DNA from: Desulfosarcina sp. BuS5
GTDB lineage: Bacteria > Desulfobacterota > Desulfobacteria > Desulfobacterales > BuS5
Assembly (NCBI RefSeq): GCF_028752835.1
Contig: NZ_CP087952.1
Location: forward strand, 4,002,518-4,066,517
Direction: 5' to 3'
Length of the DNA stretch: 64,000 bases
Shown here one piece after another: positions 17,556-26,031 of this stretch. Under the pieces are notes generated by a model, which had not been told where the DNA came from, searched no databases, and was given only the letters and a program-made list of their open reading frames with translations. Position 1 is the stretch's first letter, and the number at the start of each line of letters is the position of its first letter. The translations under genes were made by a program, and so were the position numbers.

Positions 17556-17918
17556 TTATTTTTTTACAGGAATTGGCCGCCACAATGGTGCAACATGAGC
17601 CTTTACAGGATTACCGTTCCAGATCAGAAGCTGCAGTTCATGAACGGCCAGAGGCCTGACCGCCTCACCGGATTTGTTTGGCCACCAGTTGAAACGTCCC
17701 TTAGACAGCCTTTTCTGACACATCCAGAATCCTTGGCCATCATACATAATGATCTTTATGGCAGTTGCCTTTTTATTACGAAAAATAAAAACATACCCTG
17801 AAAATGGATCGGAGCGCAGCACCTGCCGACAAACAGCATTTAGACCGTCGATACCTTTTCTGAAATCCACCGGGTCTATGGCCAGCAGGATACGCATTTG
17901 CGGAGTTATCTGAATCAT
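17556..17918 (-). CDS. tnpB: IS66 TnpB (Orf2-like), copy 1
   Basis: 120 residues. The IS66 Orf2 signature is clear: IDPVDFRKGIDGL, PFSGYVFIFRNKKATAIKIIMYDGQGFW, KRLSKGRFNWW. Start ATG 17918 overlaps the tnpA stop as ATGA. An essential IS66 accessory protein of unknown mechanism. Confidence 0.92.
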   Translation of the reverse strand: MIQITPQMRILLAIDPVDFRKGIDGLNAVCRQVLRSDPFSGYVFIFRNKKATAIKIIMYDGQGFWMCQKRLSKGRFNWWPNKSGEAVRPLAVHELQLLIWNGNPVKAHVAPLWRPIPVKK

Positions 17919-18301
17919 GGCTGACTCCAAAACTGTTGGGTTATATTGATCAAGTCAGAACTGTCCGCAATTTGCATTGTCATCCTGGCACCGTTCTGAT
18001 GTTGCATCTCGATAATGCCCTTGAAAGGCAAAGGGGCTTGGGCTACATCAAGTTCGATGAAAGATGCCGTCGGCACGGACGGATTTGGTGATATATTCTG
18101 GACGTAATGCTTTAGCTTGGTATGGTTGAGGCTCAAGGCTTTTGATATACGGTGCAGAGAATAGGCAGGGTATAACGAGGCAGCGGCTTCCCATAATGCT
18201 TCCGGAATGGCTTTACCTCTATCCCGGCTGTTACGCCATTGTTTAAATTTTTCCCGTACTTCATCCAGACTGTACTCGCCTGAAGGCTGCATAAGATTCA
18301 T
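17915..18301 (-). CDS. tnpA: IS66 TnpA (helix-turn-helix accessory), copy 1
   Basis: 128 residues with an N-terminal helix-turn-helix (PEALWEAAASLYPAYSLHRI, SKALSLNHTKLKHYV) typical of IS66 TnpA. A strong Shine-Dalgarno aaggagg lies before ATG 18301. Confidence 0.88.
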   Translation of the reverse strand: MNLMQPSGEYSLDEVREKFKQWRNSRDRGKAIPEALWEAAASLYPAYSLHRISKALSLNHTKLKHYVQNISPNPSVPTASFIELDVAQAPLPFKGIIEMQHQNGARMTMQIADSSDLINITQQFWSQP

Positions 18302-18401
18302 CGGTCATCCTCCTTATATAATATTACGTGATTTGAATGACCGATACTACCTTATTTGAATTTGTTTTTCATGCACGCTTGCCGAAAGGACACGAATAAC
18401 G

Positions 18402-19576
18402 AGTCAGATGCCATACGTATATTTCAAACTGTAAACGATAGAGGAAAAGAACTATCCCGCATGGATAAAATGAAAAGTTTGATATTTTACTTTTCCAACA
18501 AATACCTTGAAGCAAAATATGATGACAAAATAAACAATATATTTGGTGAAATATTCGAACTATATGACGATATAAAATTAATTGGTGAAGAACAAGGTAT
18601 AAACATAATTAGCTCGAAATTATTCACTGAAGATGACCTTTTGAGGCAACACCATATATGTTTTTCTGAGGACAGCTATGACCCAACAGCTCAACAGGTA
18701 ATGGACAATGTAAAACTAGCGTTAGTAGATTACAGAAAGAATGGCACAACTGATGAACTTGATGAGTTCATAACAACATATATAGATAGTCTTTTAAATT
18801 ATGTTAGAGCATTCAAGAAAATAATCTCAAGAACAACTGAAAATGAAAGATATTACAAAATATTTAGCATCCTTGGATTGTCTGCTGTTTACTATCCAGT
18901 AATAACTCAATTGGAAATATGTGGCTTTCTAGAGAAGAAGTTACCTTCAAAAGCTATTTCTGTTCTTGATATGATTGAAATAATTGATGTTCGTGTTTTT
19001 AAGATTAGAGATTATGCAGGGAAAAAGCATGTTGCAGAATTTGCATATAGCCTAAACCATGAAGAATGGACAATTGATGAAATAGAAGAACATTTGCTTT
19101 GGTTCAACTCTTTTGAAATTAGCAATGACAGATTCAAAGATTACTTGTCCGACTACGATTATTATAAGCAGACAGGACTACTGAGGCTTCTTTTTATTGA
19201 TTATTGTGAAAGATTATCTAAAAGAAAATATACACTTAAAGAATTGAAAAAAATAATGGATAACGATCCAACTATTGAACATATTTTATCTCAGACACCT
19301 AAATTTAAGCCACGCAGTTTTGGCTTCAAGAACAATGAAGACTTCGATGAATATAAAAATTTAATTGGCAATTTATCCCTCTTGGAGAAAAAGATAAATA
19401 GCTCTATTAAAAATTCAGATTTATCAGACAAAGTTGCGGGATACAGCAAAAGCAAATTCAAGATGACACAACAATTAGCTACTCTGCTGTCACAGACTAA
19501 ATCCTTCAAGAAGAAAGACCTTAAAGAGAGAAGCCAATTATTGGTTGAAGACTTCGCCACTAGGTGGTGGGCATAG
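18402..19576 (+). pseudogene. GmrSD-type protein, C-terminal fragment with DUF1524 nuclease
   Basis: Resumes at ESDAIRIFQTVNDRGKELSR, the end motif of DUF262, and continues into the DUF1524 HNH-type nuclease domain. TIEHILSQ and IGNLSLLEKKINSS are the conserved DUF1524 motifs near residues 300-345 of this fragment. It has no own promoter or start that would yield a complete enzyme. Codon use and AT content match the N-terminal fragment. Confidence 0.88.
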
Positions 19577-19644
19577 ATCACATATAACTTACTTGGGCTA
19601 ATATTAACGATAACTCATAGTAATCACACAACAAATCAATTCTC

Positions 19645-21907
19645 GTGCCAAGATAAATCCGAATCGTTGGGATAAGACACAAGGTCTTTGAAACTCGATA
19701 TTGTTACCAAGTGGGTGCTCGGGAAACGGTTTGTTTCCTTCATCTCTGCAGGGCTTGCTCTGGCATTGATGTTAAGATAGTCCCACCTGACTAAAGACTA
19801 ACCAGCAGGTCAGTAGCGAAGTCCACAGGTAAACCCGGTAACGGGAGTCTGGAGCTGGACGGAGCAAGATTGCAGGCTCTGTATTGAGCCCCGAAAAATG
19901 TATGGTTGTGGTCATTGTGATAATCCTGCTTGCAGGAAAAAGCCGACGCTTTGGAGACAGCGGAAGGCAGCAGTCCTGAATATGCTAAGGCAAGTATTCA
20001 GGACACCACCGGGGTCTTAGACCAGGGCATGTACTCAAAGGGGTAGCTCGGGAACTTGGGAGACCCGGATGTTTCCTTGGGTAAAAAGAACGGTAACAGG
20101 AAATCCAGCGCAAGCGAAATCCCGGCGTTGCATAGGAATGTCCCGCCTTGCAACGAGTCTGCCATTGGCAGAAACACAAACATTAAAAGATGGGCGATAC
20201 AAGGTATCAGGGGAGGATAGCGAAGAGCGAACGAACCTGAGATAAACATTCGGAAGTCTTAGCAGATCATAGTACCGATGATTAAGAATTGAACTATCTT
20301 GATCGGAAAGGTGGGGAAGTGATGCCCAAGCGACCCACTGCAGGGAAGGTGAAGCAGGGTATAACGTTTTTTTGGCAGGAATTATGGGAGATACACAGAT
20401 GTCACAAACCATATCAACAAAAAGCCGAGAAATTGCAAGAACGGTCGCTTGCAATTCCAGACCGATAGAATGGGGACAACCACCGGTGTTAACAGGTGGG
20501 TCATCCCTTATCAAAATCGAGCTGCTTGCTCAAAGTAATCCTGAACTGGTATTTACATCAGTAGTCCATCGGATAGACTTTGATTTACTGAAACAATCCT
20601 TTCGTAAAATTCGGAAAAGCAAATCTGCAGGAGTGGACAAGGTTACGGCAAAGGAGTATGCCGAAAATCTTGATCAAAACCTCTATAATCTGTATGAACG
20701 ACTGCGGAGAGGACAGTACGTTGCGTCTCCTGTAAAGCGTATCTGGATAGACAAGGAAGGAGGGAAAAAGCGTCCAATTGGCATACCTGTACTTGAGGAT
20801 AAAATTGTCCAGAAAGCAGCAGCAGCCATATTGAATGTCATATTTGACAGGAATTTTTACAATTTTTCCCATGCATTCAGAAAAGGTCGGAGCCAACACA
20901 TGGCAATCAAAGATTTACGTGAGCAATGCTTGAAGCAGAATATCAGCTGGATAGTAAGCGCAGATATTACAGGACTATTTGACAATATTAATCACGAGTT
21001 ACTTAAAGACATGATACGTCGGAGAGTAAGTGACGGCGGAATGATTCGCCTGATAGGGAAGTGGTTGAATGCAGGCGTAATGGAGGAAGGCAACCTGACG
21101 TACTCTGAAACGGGCACTCCACAGGGAGGAGTAATTTCCCCTGTGCTCAGTAATATCTTTCTTCATTATGTTTTAGATGACTGGTACGTGAAAGAAGTGA
21201 TCCCCCGGATGAAAGGGAGATGCTCCATCATACGCTGGGCGGATGATTTCATCCTCGGGTTCGAGTATGAAAAAGACGCATTGCGTGTCATGGATGTATT
21301 ACCCAGGCGGTTCGAACAGTTCGAGCTGTCACTTCACCCGGAAAAGACAAAACTGATTCGATTTTCCAAACGCATTAGCGGAAAGGGAAACGGGACGTTT
21401 GATTTTTTAGGGTTTACATTTTACTGGTCAAAATCATTAAAAGGGTACATGGTAATAAAGAAAAAGACGGCAAGAAAGCGTTCAAGCCGTTTTATGAAGA
21501 GAATATGGATATGGTGCAAGGATAACCGTCATAAGCCAATGGCCGAGCAGTATGAGATTCTTTGCAGTAAACTGCGAGGTTTTTACCAGTACTTTGGAGT
21601 AATAAGTAACTACAAAGTGCTGGAAGTTGTGTTTGAATATACTGAGAAAGCATGGCGTCGATGGTTAAGCCGAAGAAGTCACAAGGGCGAAGTAATGTTC
21701 GAGGACTTGCGCACAACATACCCACTGCCATTACCCAGAATAGTCCATAATATTTGATGCCGTAAGGGCTGCAAAGTTATACGCCAAACGGGGTGTCGCC
21801 TGTTTGGTTGATAATCCGGTAAAAAGGATTTGAACCGAGGAACCGTATGAGGGAAATCTTCACGTACGGGTTTGTAGGGGGGGCGTCGGGTAACCGATGC
21901 TCCTACC
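19645..21907 (+). mobile_element. Group II intron, copy 2 (complete)
   Basis: 2263 bp from gtgccaagataa to gctcctacc, inserted in an attC site at ctc | tggaa. About 750 bp of structured 5' RNA precede the intron-encoded protein. A domain V-type hairpin (ccgtatgaggg ... cttcacgtacgg, about 21842-21869) and a final stem follow it. The intact protein and conserved RNA ends suggest it is active. Introns of class C are known to insert into attC sites; I infer a similar preference. Confidence 0.88.
20399..21757 (+). CDS. ltrA: Group II intron reverse transcriptase/maturase (intact)
   Basis: 452 residues from ATG 20399, preceded by a gggaga Shine-Dalgarno. RT domains in order: fingers (KSKSAGVDKVTAKEY, KRPIGIPVLEDKIVQ, HAFRKGRSQHM), SADITGLFDNINHELL, TPQGGVISPVLSNIFLHYVL, catalytic RWADDF at about residue 280, LHPEKTKLIRF, DFLGFTFYW; then the thumb/maturase X domain ending KAWRRWLSRRSHKG...LPLPRIVHNI. 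There is no HNH endonuclease domain. The catalytic box reads WADD rather than the usual YADD. It mediates splicing and retrohoming of the intron RNA. Confidence 0.92.
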   Translation: MSQTISTKSREIARTVACNSRPIEWGQPPVLTGGSSLIKIELLAQSNPELVFTSVVHRIDFDLLKQSFRKIRKSKSAGVDKVTAKEYAENLDQNLYNLYERLRRGQYVASPVKRIWIDKEGGKKRPIGIPVLEDKIVQKAAAAILNVIFDRNFYNFSHAFRKGRSQHMAIKDLREQCLKQNISWIVSADITGLFDNINHELLKDMIRRRVSDGGMIRLIGKWLNAGVMEEGNLTYSETGTPQGGVISPVLSNIFLHYVLDDWYVKEVIPRMKGRCSIIRWADDFILGFEYEKDALRVMDVLPRRFEQFELSLHPEKTKLIRFSKRISGKGNGTFDFLGFTFYWSKSLKGYMVIKKKTARKRSSRFMKRIWIWCKDNRHKPMAEQYEILCSKLRGFYQYFGVISNYKVLEVVFEYTEKAWRRWLSRRSHKGEVMFEDLRTTYPLPLPRIVHNI

Positions 21908-22010
21908 TGGAACTTGACCCGCGAGCACGCCCGTTTTCATGAGGTTGTTCAAGCCTTATGCTCCGCATGTAGTTGGTTGCCAAATCAGGGGCGGGCAAGT
22001 GATCTCGGTC

Positions 22011-22212
22011 GATAAGTTGACCGTGAGCTCCGCTACGCTACTCACACGGTCAACTTATCGCCGGCTGTCGAGTTCCTCCAACGTCCTTGATAGGTTCCCG
22101 CTCACGCTCCACCTATCAAGGACGTTGGAGCCGACTGCGATTCTCAGCACTGGCTGAAAAAAAATTGCCTTTTTCAGCCAGTGCCTGCGATTCTCGCGGC
22201 TCAACAGCCGGC
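22011..22212 (+). repeat. Element A, copy 8 (mosaic of subfamilies)
   Basis: 202 bp. H1 and the outer stem are of subfamily 1 (gataagttgacc, gccggctgt), while H2 and H3 are of subfamily 2 (ctccaacg / cgttggag, cactggctg / cagccagtg). Every stem remains paired. Confidence 0.9.
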
Positions 22213-22262
22213 GTTATGCCAAACAATAATAACGAGTGAATAATTTACAAGGTTGTATTTTC

Positions 22263-22607
22263 ATGGATCATACGTCAAAGAGGAATAAATTGACCATTAA
22301 TAGATTCTCTTTTTCTGGTTTGTTAGGCAAAGAAGTAATTGAAATAATTATTGCTGTTGGTATGTTTTTTCTTGGACCAATTTTGCTTTGTTATCGCTTT
22401 TCAGACTGGGTGTGGATATCGATGATAGGCTTAGGATATCTATTGTTTATTGACGCTATATTGGGCTTAATAGGCGGTGAAAATAAATTAAGCATTTTTA
22501 AAAGCAAAAGAAAATTCATTTGTTTTATTTTTTGTAGCCTTGCCGTTGCAGCATTGCTGACAATACAATACGTTATTGTTTTGTTAGTTCTGTTTCCACC
22601 AATTTAG
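22263..22607 (+). CDS. Membrane protein of a three-gene cassette, unknown function
   Basis: 114 residues from ATG 22263. About three hydrophobic segments are visible (EIIIAVGMFFLGPILLCY, VWISMIGLGYLLFIDAIL, FIFCSLAVAALLTIQYVIV), with a basic loop (KSKRKF) between the second and third. An upstream GTG at 22236 is an alternative. No family is recognised. It is the first of three closely spaced genes in the cassette 22213-24243. Confidence 0.55.
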   Translation: MDHTSKRNKLTINRFSFSGLLGKEVIEIIIAVGMFFLGPILLCYRFSDWVWISMIGLGYLLFIDAILGLIGGENKLSIFKSKRKFICFIFCSLAVAALLTIQYVIVLLVLFPPI

Positions 22608-22627
22608 GTTCATAAGGAGACTTTTCT

Positions 22628-23386
22628 ATGTCTAATACTGATATAATTGGTTGGAGTTCAGTCGCCCTTTTTACAATTGCTTTTTATCTACTCTACCGCT
22701 TTATAACCTCTCCTCCCAAAGTACTTGATAAACTTCTAAAGGACGGATCTGTGGCGGACTTGCAAAAGGTTAAAAAGAGTTCCCAAGAAAGAAAATACAT
22801 TGAATCGTTTCTAAACCCATCCAAAATGAGCAAGAGGACAAAGACGAAACTGGGGGCAGTCTATAAAATAAAGCGTTTTCAAGGATATCTTTGCGAAGCG
22901 GTGGATATCCAGAAATACCGTGCTTCAGGAGGGAAAAGAAAAGCACGTCATGATCATAAATTAAAGTTTGTCATCATGGAGGGGACAGGGTTGCCGGACA
23001 GTTTTACGATAAGAGTTCGTCCTGATATGAATGCAACCTTTAAATTTGCCATATCCATGTCTAAGATGATGGGCATTAACCTCGATGAGTATGATCAGGG
23101 GCTTTCTGAAGAGTTTAAGAAGAAATACATTGTAAACACAGGAAGCAGGGAATCGGGAGACATACTGGTTCCCAGGCACTTGCAGGACCTATTGGTTCAA
23201 TACAGTGCATCATCACATTCAGAAATTGTGAACTTTCTTAAAAACAGTTCCGGAATGGTTTTTACTCCAGACGGAATAATTATCAATTTGTCAGAAACCA
23301 ATTACCCCAAGGATGCCAAGCAGGTAATGGCTATAATTGAGTTTGGCGAATCATTAATGAAATGTTTGATTCAGAGGGATGTCTGA
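22628..23386 (+). CDS. Membrane-anchored protein, unknown function
   Basis: 252 residues. There is one N-terminal membrane segment (VALFTIAFYLLYRFI, residues 12-26), then a soluble domain with several basic clusters (KRTKTKLGAVYKIKRF, ASGGKRKARHDH). No family is recognised. ATG 22628 has an aaggaga site about 9 bp upstream. It overlaps the next gene by 8 bp, so the two are likely translated together. Confidence 0.6.
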   Translation: MSNTDIIGWSSVALFTIAFYLLYRFITSPPKVLDKLLKDGSVADLQKVKKSSQERKYIESFLNPSKMSKRTKTKLGAVYKIKRFQGYLCEAVDIQKYRASGGKRKARHDHKLKFVIMEGTGLPDSFTIRVRPDMNATFKFAISMSKMMGINLDEYDQGLSEEFKKKYIVNTGSRESGDILVPRHLQDLLVQYSASSHSEIVNFLKNSSGMVFTPDGIIINLSETNYPKDAKQVMAIIEFGESLMKCLIQRDV

Positions 23387-24176
23387 CTTGAAAAAGATAT
23401 TGATTAAAATATTTTTGATTCCGGCCTCGATATTCCTGGTTTTGTTCATTTTAACCAATCGTGGTTATATAGGCTATTTAATACATCCATTGCCTTTTGA
23501 CGGACCGTACAGCGGAACGGTTTTGGATGCATCTACAGGAAAACCGATAGCAGGTGCCAAAATTGTTGCAATATGGGCTTGCTGGGATTTCCCCTATCCT
23601 CATATTGGAGATTACGTTGTTTATGCTCACGCTATTTCAGATGAAAAAGGACATTATGAAATCAAAAGGCCAAGACGCAGAGGCGGATGGTTTGGGGGGT
23701 CCTTTTCATTGGATGTCTATGCCGAAGGATACCTTTCTGCAGGATATTATATAGCGGCCAAAAATTCATCCAAGCCTCAACCATATCCATTCTCGACTAC
23801 TACTCCACTGTCAAAGTTTCCTGCGATTCTCGATGTCCAGTTGAAACCTGCCTTGCCTGTTTTGTTGAGGATTTTAAAATCCCAAAAAACAACTTATAGA
23901 CTTCGGGCTGCTAAATGGATGGTTGGCCTCGGATATATAAATTCTGATGTTGTAAATGTGTTGATAGCATCACTTGAAAATAATAGAGAGAGCAATAAAG
24001 ATAAGTGGATTCAGGCATCTACGGTAAGAACTTTATCGCAGATCGGTCATGATGCCCGCTCTGCCCTGCCGGTGCTTGAGAATATGTTACGGGAAGAGAA
24101 AACAGATAAATATTTGCGGCTTGAAATTGAAAAAGCTATAAAGAAAATCGATTCTGATCCAGAGAACAATAATTGA
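23379..24176 (+). CDS. Anchored protein with carboxypeptidase-regulatory-like and HEAT-repeat domains
   Basis: 265 residues. An N-terminal membrane segment (IFLIPASIFLVLFIL) is followed at about residues 45-120 by a beta-sandwich of the CarboxypepD_reg type (YSGTVLDASTGKPIAGAKIVA, SDEKGHYEIKRP, VYAEGYLSAGYY). The C-terminal half carries HEAT-like helices (LRAAKWMVGLGYINSDVVNVLIASL, ASTVRTLSQIGHDARSALPVL). Such proteins usually sit in the periplasm and bind partners. It overlaps the preceding gene by 8 bp. Function beyond this is unknown. Confidence 0.7.
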   Translation: MSDLKKILIKIFLIPASIFLVLFILTNRGYIGYLIHPLPFDGPYSGTVLDASTGKPIAGAKIVAIWACWDFPYPHIGDYVVYAHAISDEKGHYEIKRPRRRGGWFGGSFSLDVYAEGYLSAGYYIAAKNSSKPQPYPFSTTTPLSKFPAILDVQLKPALPVLLRILKSQKTTYRLRAAKWMVGLGYINSDVVNVLIASLENNRESNKDKWIQASTVRTLSQIGHDARSALPVLENMLREEKTDKYLRLEIEKAIKKIDSDPENNN

Positions 24177-24183
24177 AGATACA

Positions 24184-24250
24184 TAACAAGCGGGTGCACT
24201 TGACCGCCATTTCGCTGCGCTCATGTCGGCAAGTGACCCATGTGTTAGCA
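24184..24250 (+). other. attC site, canonical short form
   Basis: taacaagcgggtgcacttg at the left and caagtgacccatgtgttagc at the right enclose a short stem (accgcc ... gtcggc). Core GTTAGCA at 24244. About 67 bp, with no element A or B. Confidence 0.88.
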
Positions 24251-24269
24251 GCGGAAGGACATGCAACCC

Positions 24270-24875
24270 ATGAAGCTCTATTCCTACATCGTGACACACG
24301 ACACCGGGTTCTCGCCCAATCCGTTCTGGGGTTGCTGTACGCTTGCCGACTGTAAGCCCGCAATCCGACGGACGGCTGAAGTGGGAGAATGGATCGTCGG
24401 GCTCAGCCCAAAGGCCAGAGGGAATCGGGTAGTCTTCGCCATGGAGGTCGATGAGATTCTCGACTACGCGAGTTACTTCCGCGACCGACGTTTTTCCGAC
24501 AAGATACCTGACTACACCCGAGCCGAAGTGGTTTGGAAGGCGGGGGACAACATCTACAAGCCACTACCGGATGGCGATTTCCAGCAGTTACGCTCCATGC
24601 ACTCGCACGGAGACGAAGAGAACCCCAAGACGAAGGCTCATGATTTGGGTGGGGTGAATGTTCTCGTAGCGAGGAGGTTTCACTACTTCGGGGCTTCCGG
24701 GCCGGAGTTGCCGCCGTACTTGGAAGAACTAAAGGTGGGGCGGGCGCACAAGAACCGGTTCTCCAGAGAGACCATTGACGACTTCCTGGAGTTCATCTCA
24801 TCGTTTCCTCAGGGGGTCAGCGCACCACCGACGAAATGGCCGAGCAGTGACATGTCATGGAGGCAGAAGGCATGA
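24270..24875 (+). CDS. Nmad2-domain protein (nucleotide-modification-associated)
   Basis: 201 residues beginning MKLYSYIVTHDTGFSPNPFW, then GCCTLADCKPAIRRTAEVGEWIVG. This is the N-terminal signature of 'nucleotide modification associated domain 2'. Such domains were predicted by genomic-context work to act with enzymes that make hypermodified DNA bases; biochemical function is not settled. ATG 24270 is preferred over the in-frame ATG at 24261 because the conserved domain starts there. It overlaps the Nmad3 gene by ATGA. GC content is clearly higher than neighbouring cassettes, suggesting a separate origin. Confidence 0.82.
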   Translation: MKLYSYIVTHDTGFSPNPFWGCCTLADCKPAIRRTAEVGEWIVGLSPKARGNRVVFAMEVDEILDYASYFRDRRFSDKIPDYTRAEVVWKAGDNIYKPLPDGDFQQLRSMHSHGDEENPKTKAHDLGGVNVLVARRFHYFGASGPELPPYLEELKVGRAHKNRFSRETIDDFLEFISSFPQGVSAPPTKWPSSDMSWRQKA

Positions 24876-25738
24876 AGCTGATTCTCAGCAGAAAGGGATT
24901 CGACTCAGCTTCAGGTGGGGTGCCAAGCCCGATCTTCCCGGATGGCCGGATGCTTTCCTTGCCCATTCCAGACAAGAAATCGGTTGTCACCTACGGGGAG
25001 ATACAGTACGAGGGCGGCTCGATTGGCCCGCTTGTTGAGGAACTCACTCGAGGGCGCGTTCCCTCGAAGTACCGTGCCCATATCGATCCAGACATCGTTC
25101 GGGACAGCCTTTCCCGAAAACAAGGATGGCGACCAATCTTCGGGCAGACCGGCCAAGCACAAGGTCACCTTCGGAAGTGCGAAGTGGGAGTTGGCGATCT
25201 CTTTCTCTTTTTCGGTCTTTTTCGTGGCGTAGAGAGCAGCAACGGGATCCATCACTGGGCCGCCAATAGCCGGCCACGTCATGTCCTGTGGGGGTGGCTC
25301 CAAATCGCCGAGACTCTGCCGCTCGGCGTGGCGACGCCTACTGAGTGCCGTTGGGCGGAGTACCATCCACACTTCCATCGTGGAAGCGACCGGAACAATA
25401 TGGTCTACGTGGCGCGGCGCCACCTCGCAACCGACCTCGCGGCGGAAGGCGATTTGCCGGGTGCGGGGGTATTTCCACAGTTCTCGCGTGAGCTGCAATT
25501 GACTGCGCCCAACACGGACAACACCAGCACCTGGGAACTCCCGGGATGGTTCCATCCCGGGGAGGGGCGAACGCCCCTGACGTACCATTCCGACCCTGGC
25601 CGATGGGGGAGAGTCGGCTCACGTTCAAAGCTGAGGGCGGTGGCACGAGGACAGGAATTCGTGCTCGACTGTGATGAATACCCGGAAGCAATCGACTGGG
25701 CTTCGGACCTGATTCTGGAGCACGGAAGGAAATGCTAA
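24872..25738 (+). CDS. Nmad3-domain protein (nucleotide-modification-associated)
   Basis: 288 residues beginning MKLILSRKGFDSASGGVPSP, then IFPDGRMLSLPIPD. This matches 'nucleotide modification associated domain 3', which commonly neighbours Nmad2. VGDLFLFFGLFRG and HYFGASG-like segments are shared features of these folds. Start ATG 24872 has a ggaggcagaagg Shine-Dalgarno inside the Nmad2 gene and forms a 4-bp ATGA overlap with its stop. The pair occupies one cassette, so it can move as a unit. No modification synthase is present nearby. Confidence 0.8.
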   Translation: MKLILSRKGFDSASGGVPSPIFPDGRMLSLPIPDKKSVVTYGEIQYEGGSIGPLVEELTRGRVPSKYRAHIDPDIVRDSLSRKQGWRPIFGQTGQAQGHLRKCEVGVGDLFLFFGLFRGVESSNGIHHWAANSRPRHVLWGWLQIAETLPLGVATPTECRWAEYHPHFHRGSDRNNMVYVARRHLATDLAAEGDLPGAGVFPQFSRELQLTAPNTDNTSTWELPGWFHPGEGRTPLTYHSDPGRWGRVGSRSKLRAVARGQEFVLDCDEYPEAIDWASDLILEHGRKC

Positions 25739-26013
25739 CAAATGGGTGCTGCTGACGCCGCACCGCCGCCGCTTCGCTCTGGCGGTCCGGCGCAGCAGAC
25801 CCTGTCGATAAGTTGACCGTGAGCTCCGCTACGCTACGCACACGGTCAACTTATCGCCGGCTGTCGAGTTCCTCGAACGTCCTTGACAGGTTCCGCTCAC
25901 GCTCCACCTATCAAGGGCGTTCGAGCCGACTGCGATTCTCGACACTGAATGAAAAAAAACCGCCTTTTTCATTCAGTGCCTGCGATTCTCGCGGCTCAAC
26001 AGCCGGCGTTAGC
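25734..26013 (+). other. attC of the Nmad cassette, filled by element A
   Basis: gctaacaaatgggtgctgctg on the left pairs with cagcagaccctgtc on the right through the gcgccgg-type inner palindrome. Element A (25807-26007) separates it from core GTTAGCC. Confidence 0.82.
25807..26007 (+). repeat. Element A, copy 9
   Basis: 201 bp, subfamily 1, preceded by ...ccctgtc and followed by gttagccc. An open frame happens to run through it into the CDF gene without a stop; see the rejected items. Confidence 0.9.
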
Positions 26014-26031
26014 CCTACACCAGAAAATGAT

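Larger units (their letters stand above)
14948..18393 (-). mobile_element. IS66-family element with DUF4338 gene, copy 1
   Basis: 3446 bp with inverted ends gtgtcctttcggcaagcgtg. It is flanked by the 8-bp duplication gaataacg (14940-14947 and 18394-18401), the duplication length typical of IS66. Gene order in the transcribed (minus) direction: tnpA, tnpB, DUF4338 gene, tnpC. Confidence 0.95.
19626..22218 (+). other. attC of the GmrSD cassette, containing intron copy 2 and element A
   Basis: The left arm cacaacaaatcaattctc ends at the intron. After the intron the right part tggaacttgacccgcg ... gggcgggcaagtgatctcggtc continues, then element A (22011-22212), then core GTTATGC. It resembles the intact site at 39642-39764. 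Confidence 0.75.

Noticed and set aside
24857..25738. Longer Nmad3 start at 24857.
   Set aside because: Its codons overlap the Shine-Dalgarno for ATG 24872, and the conserved domain begins MKLILSRKG at 24872.
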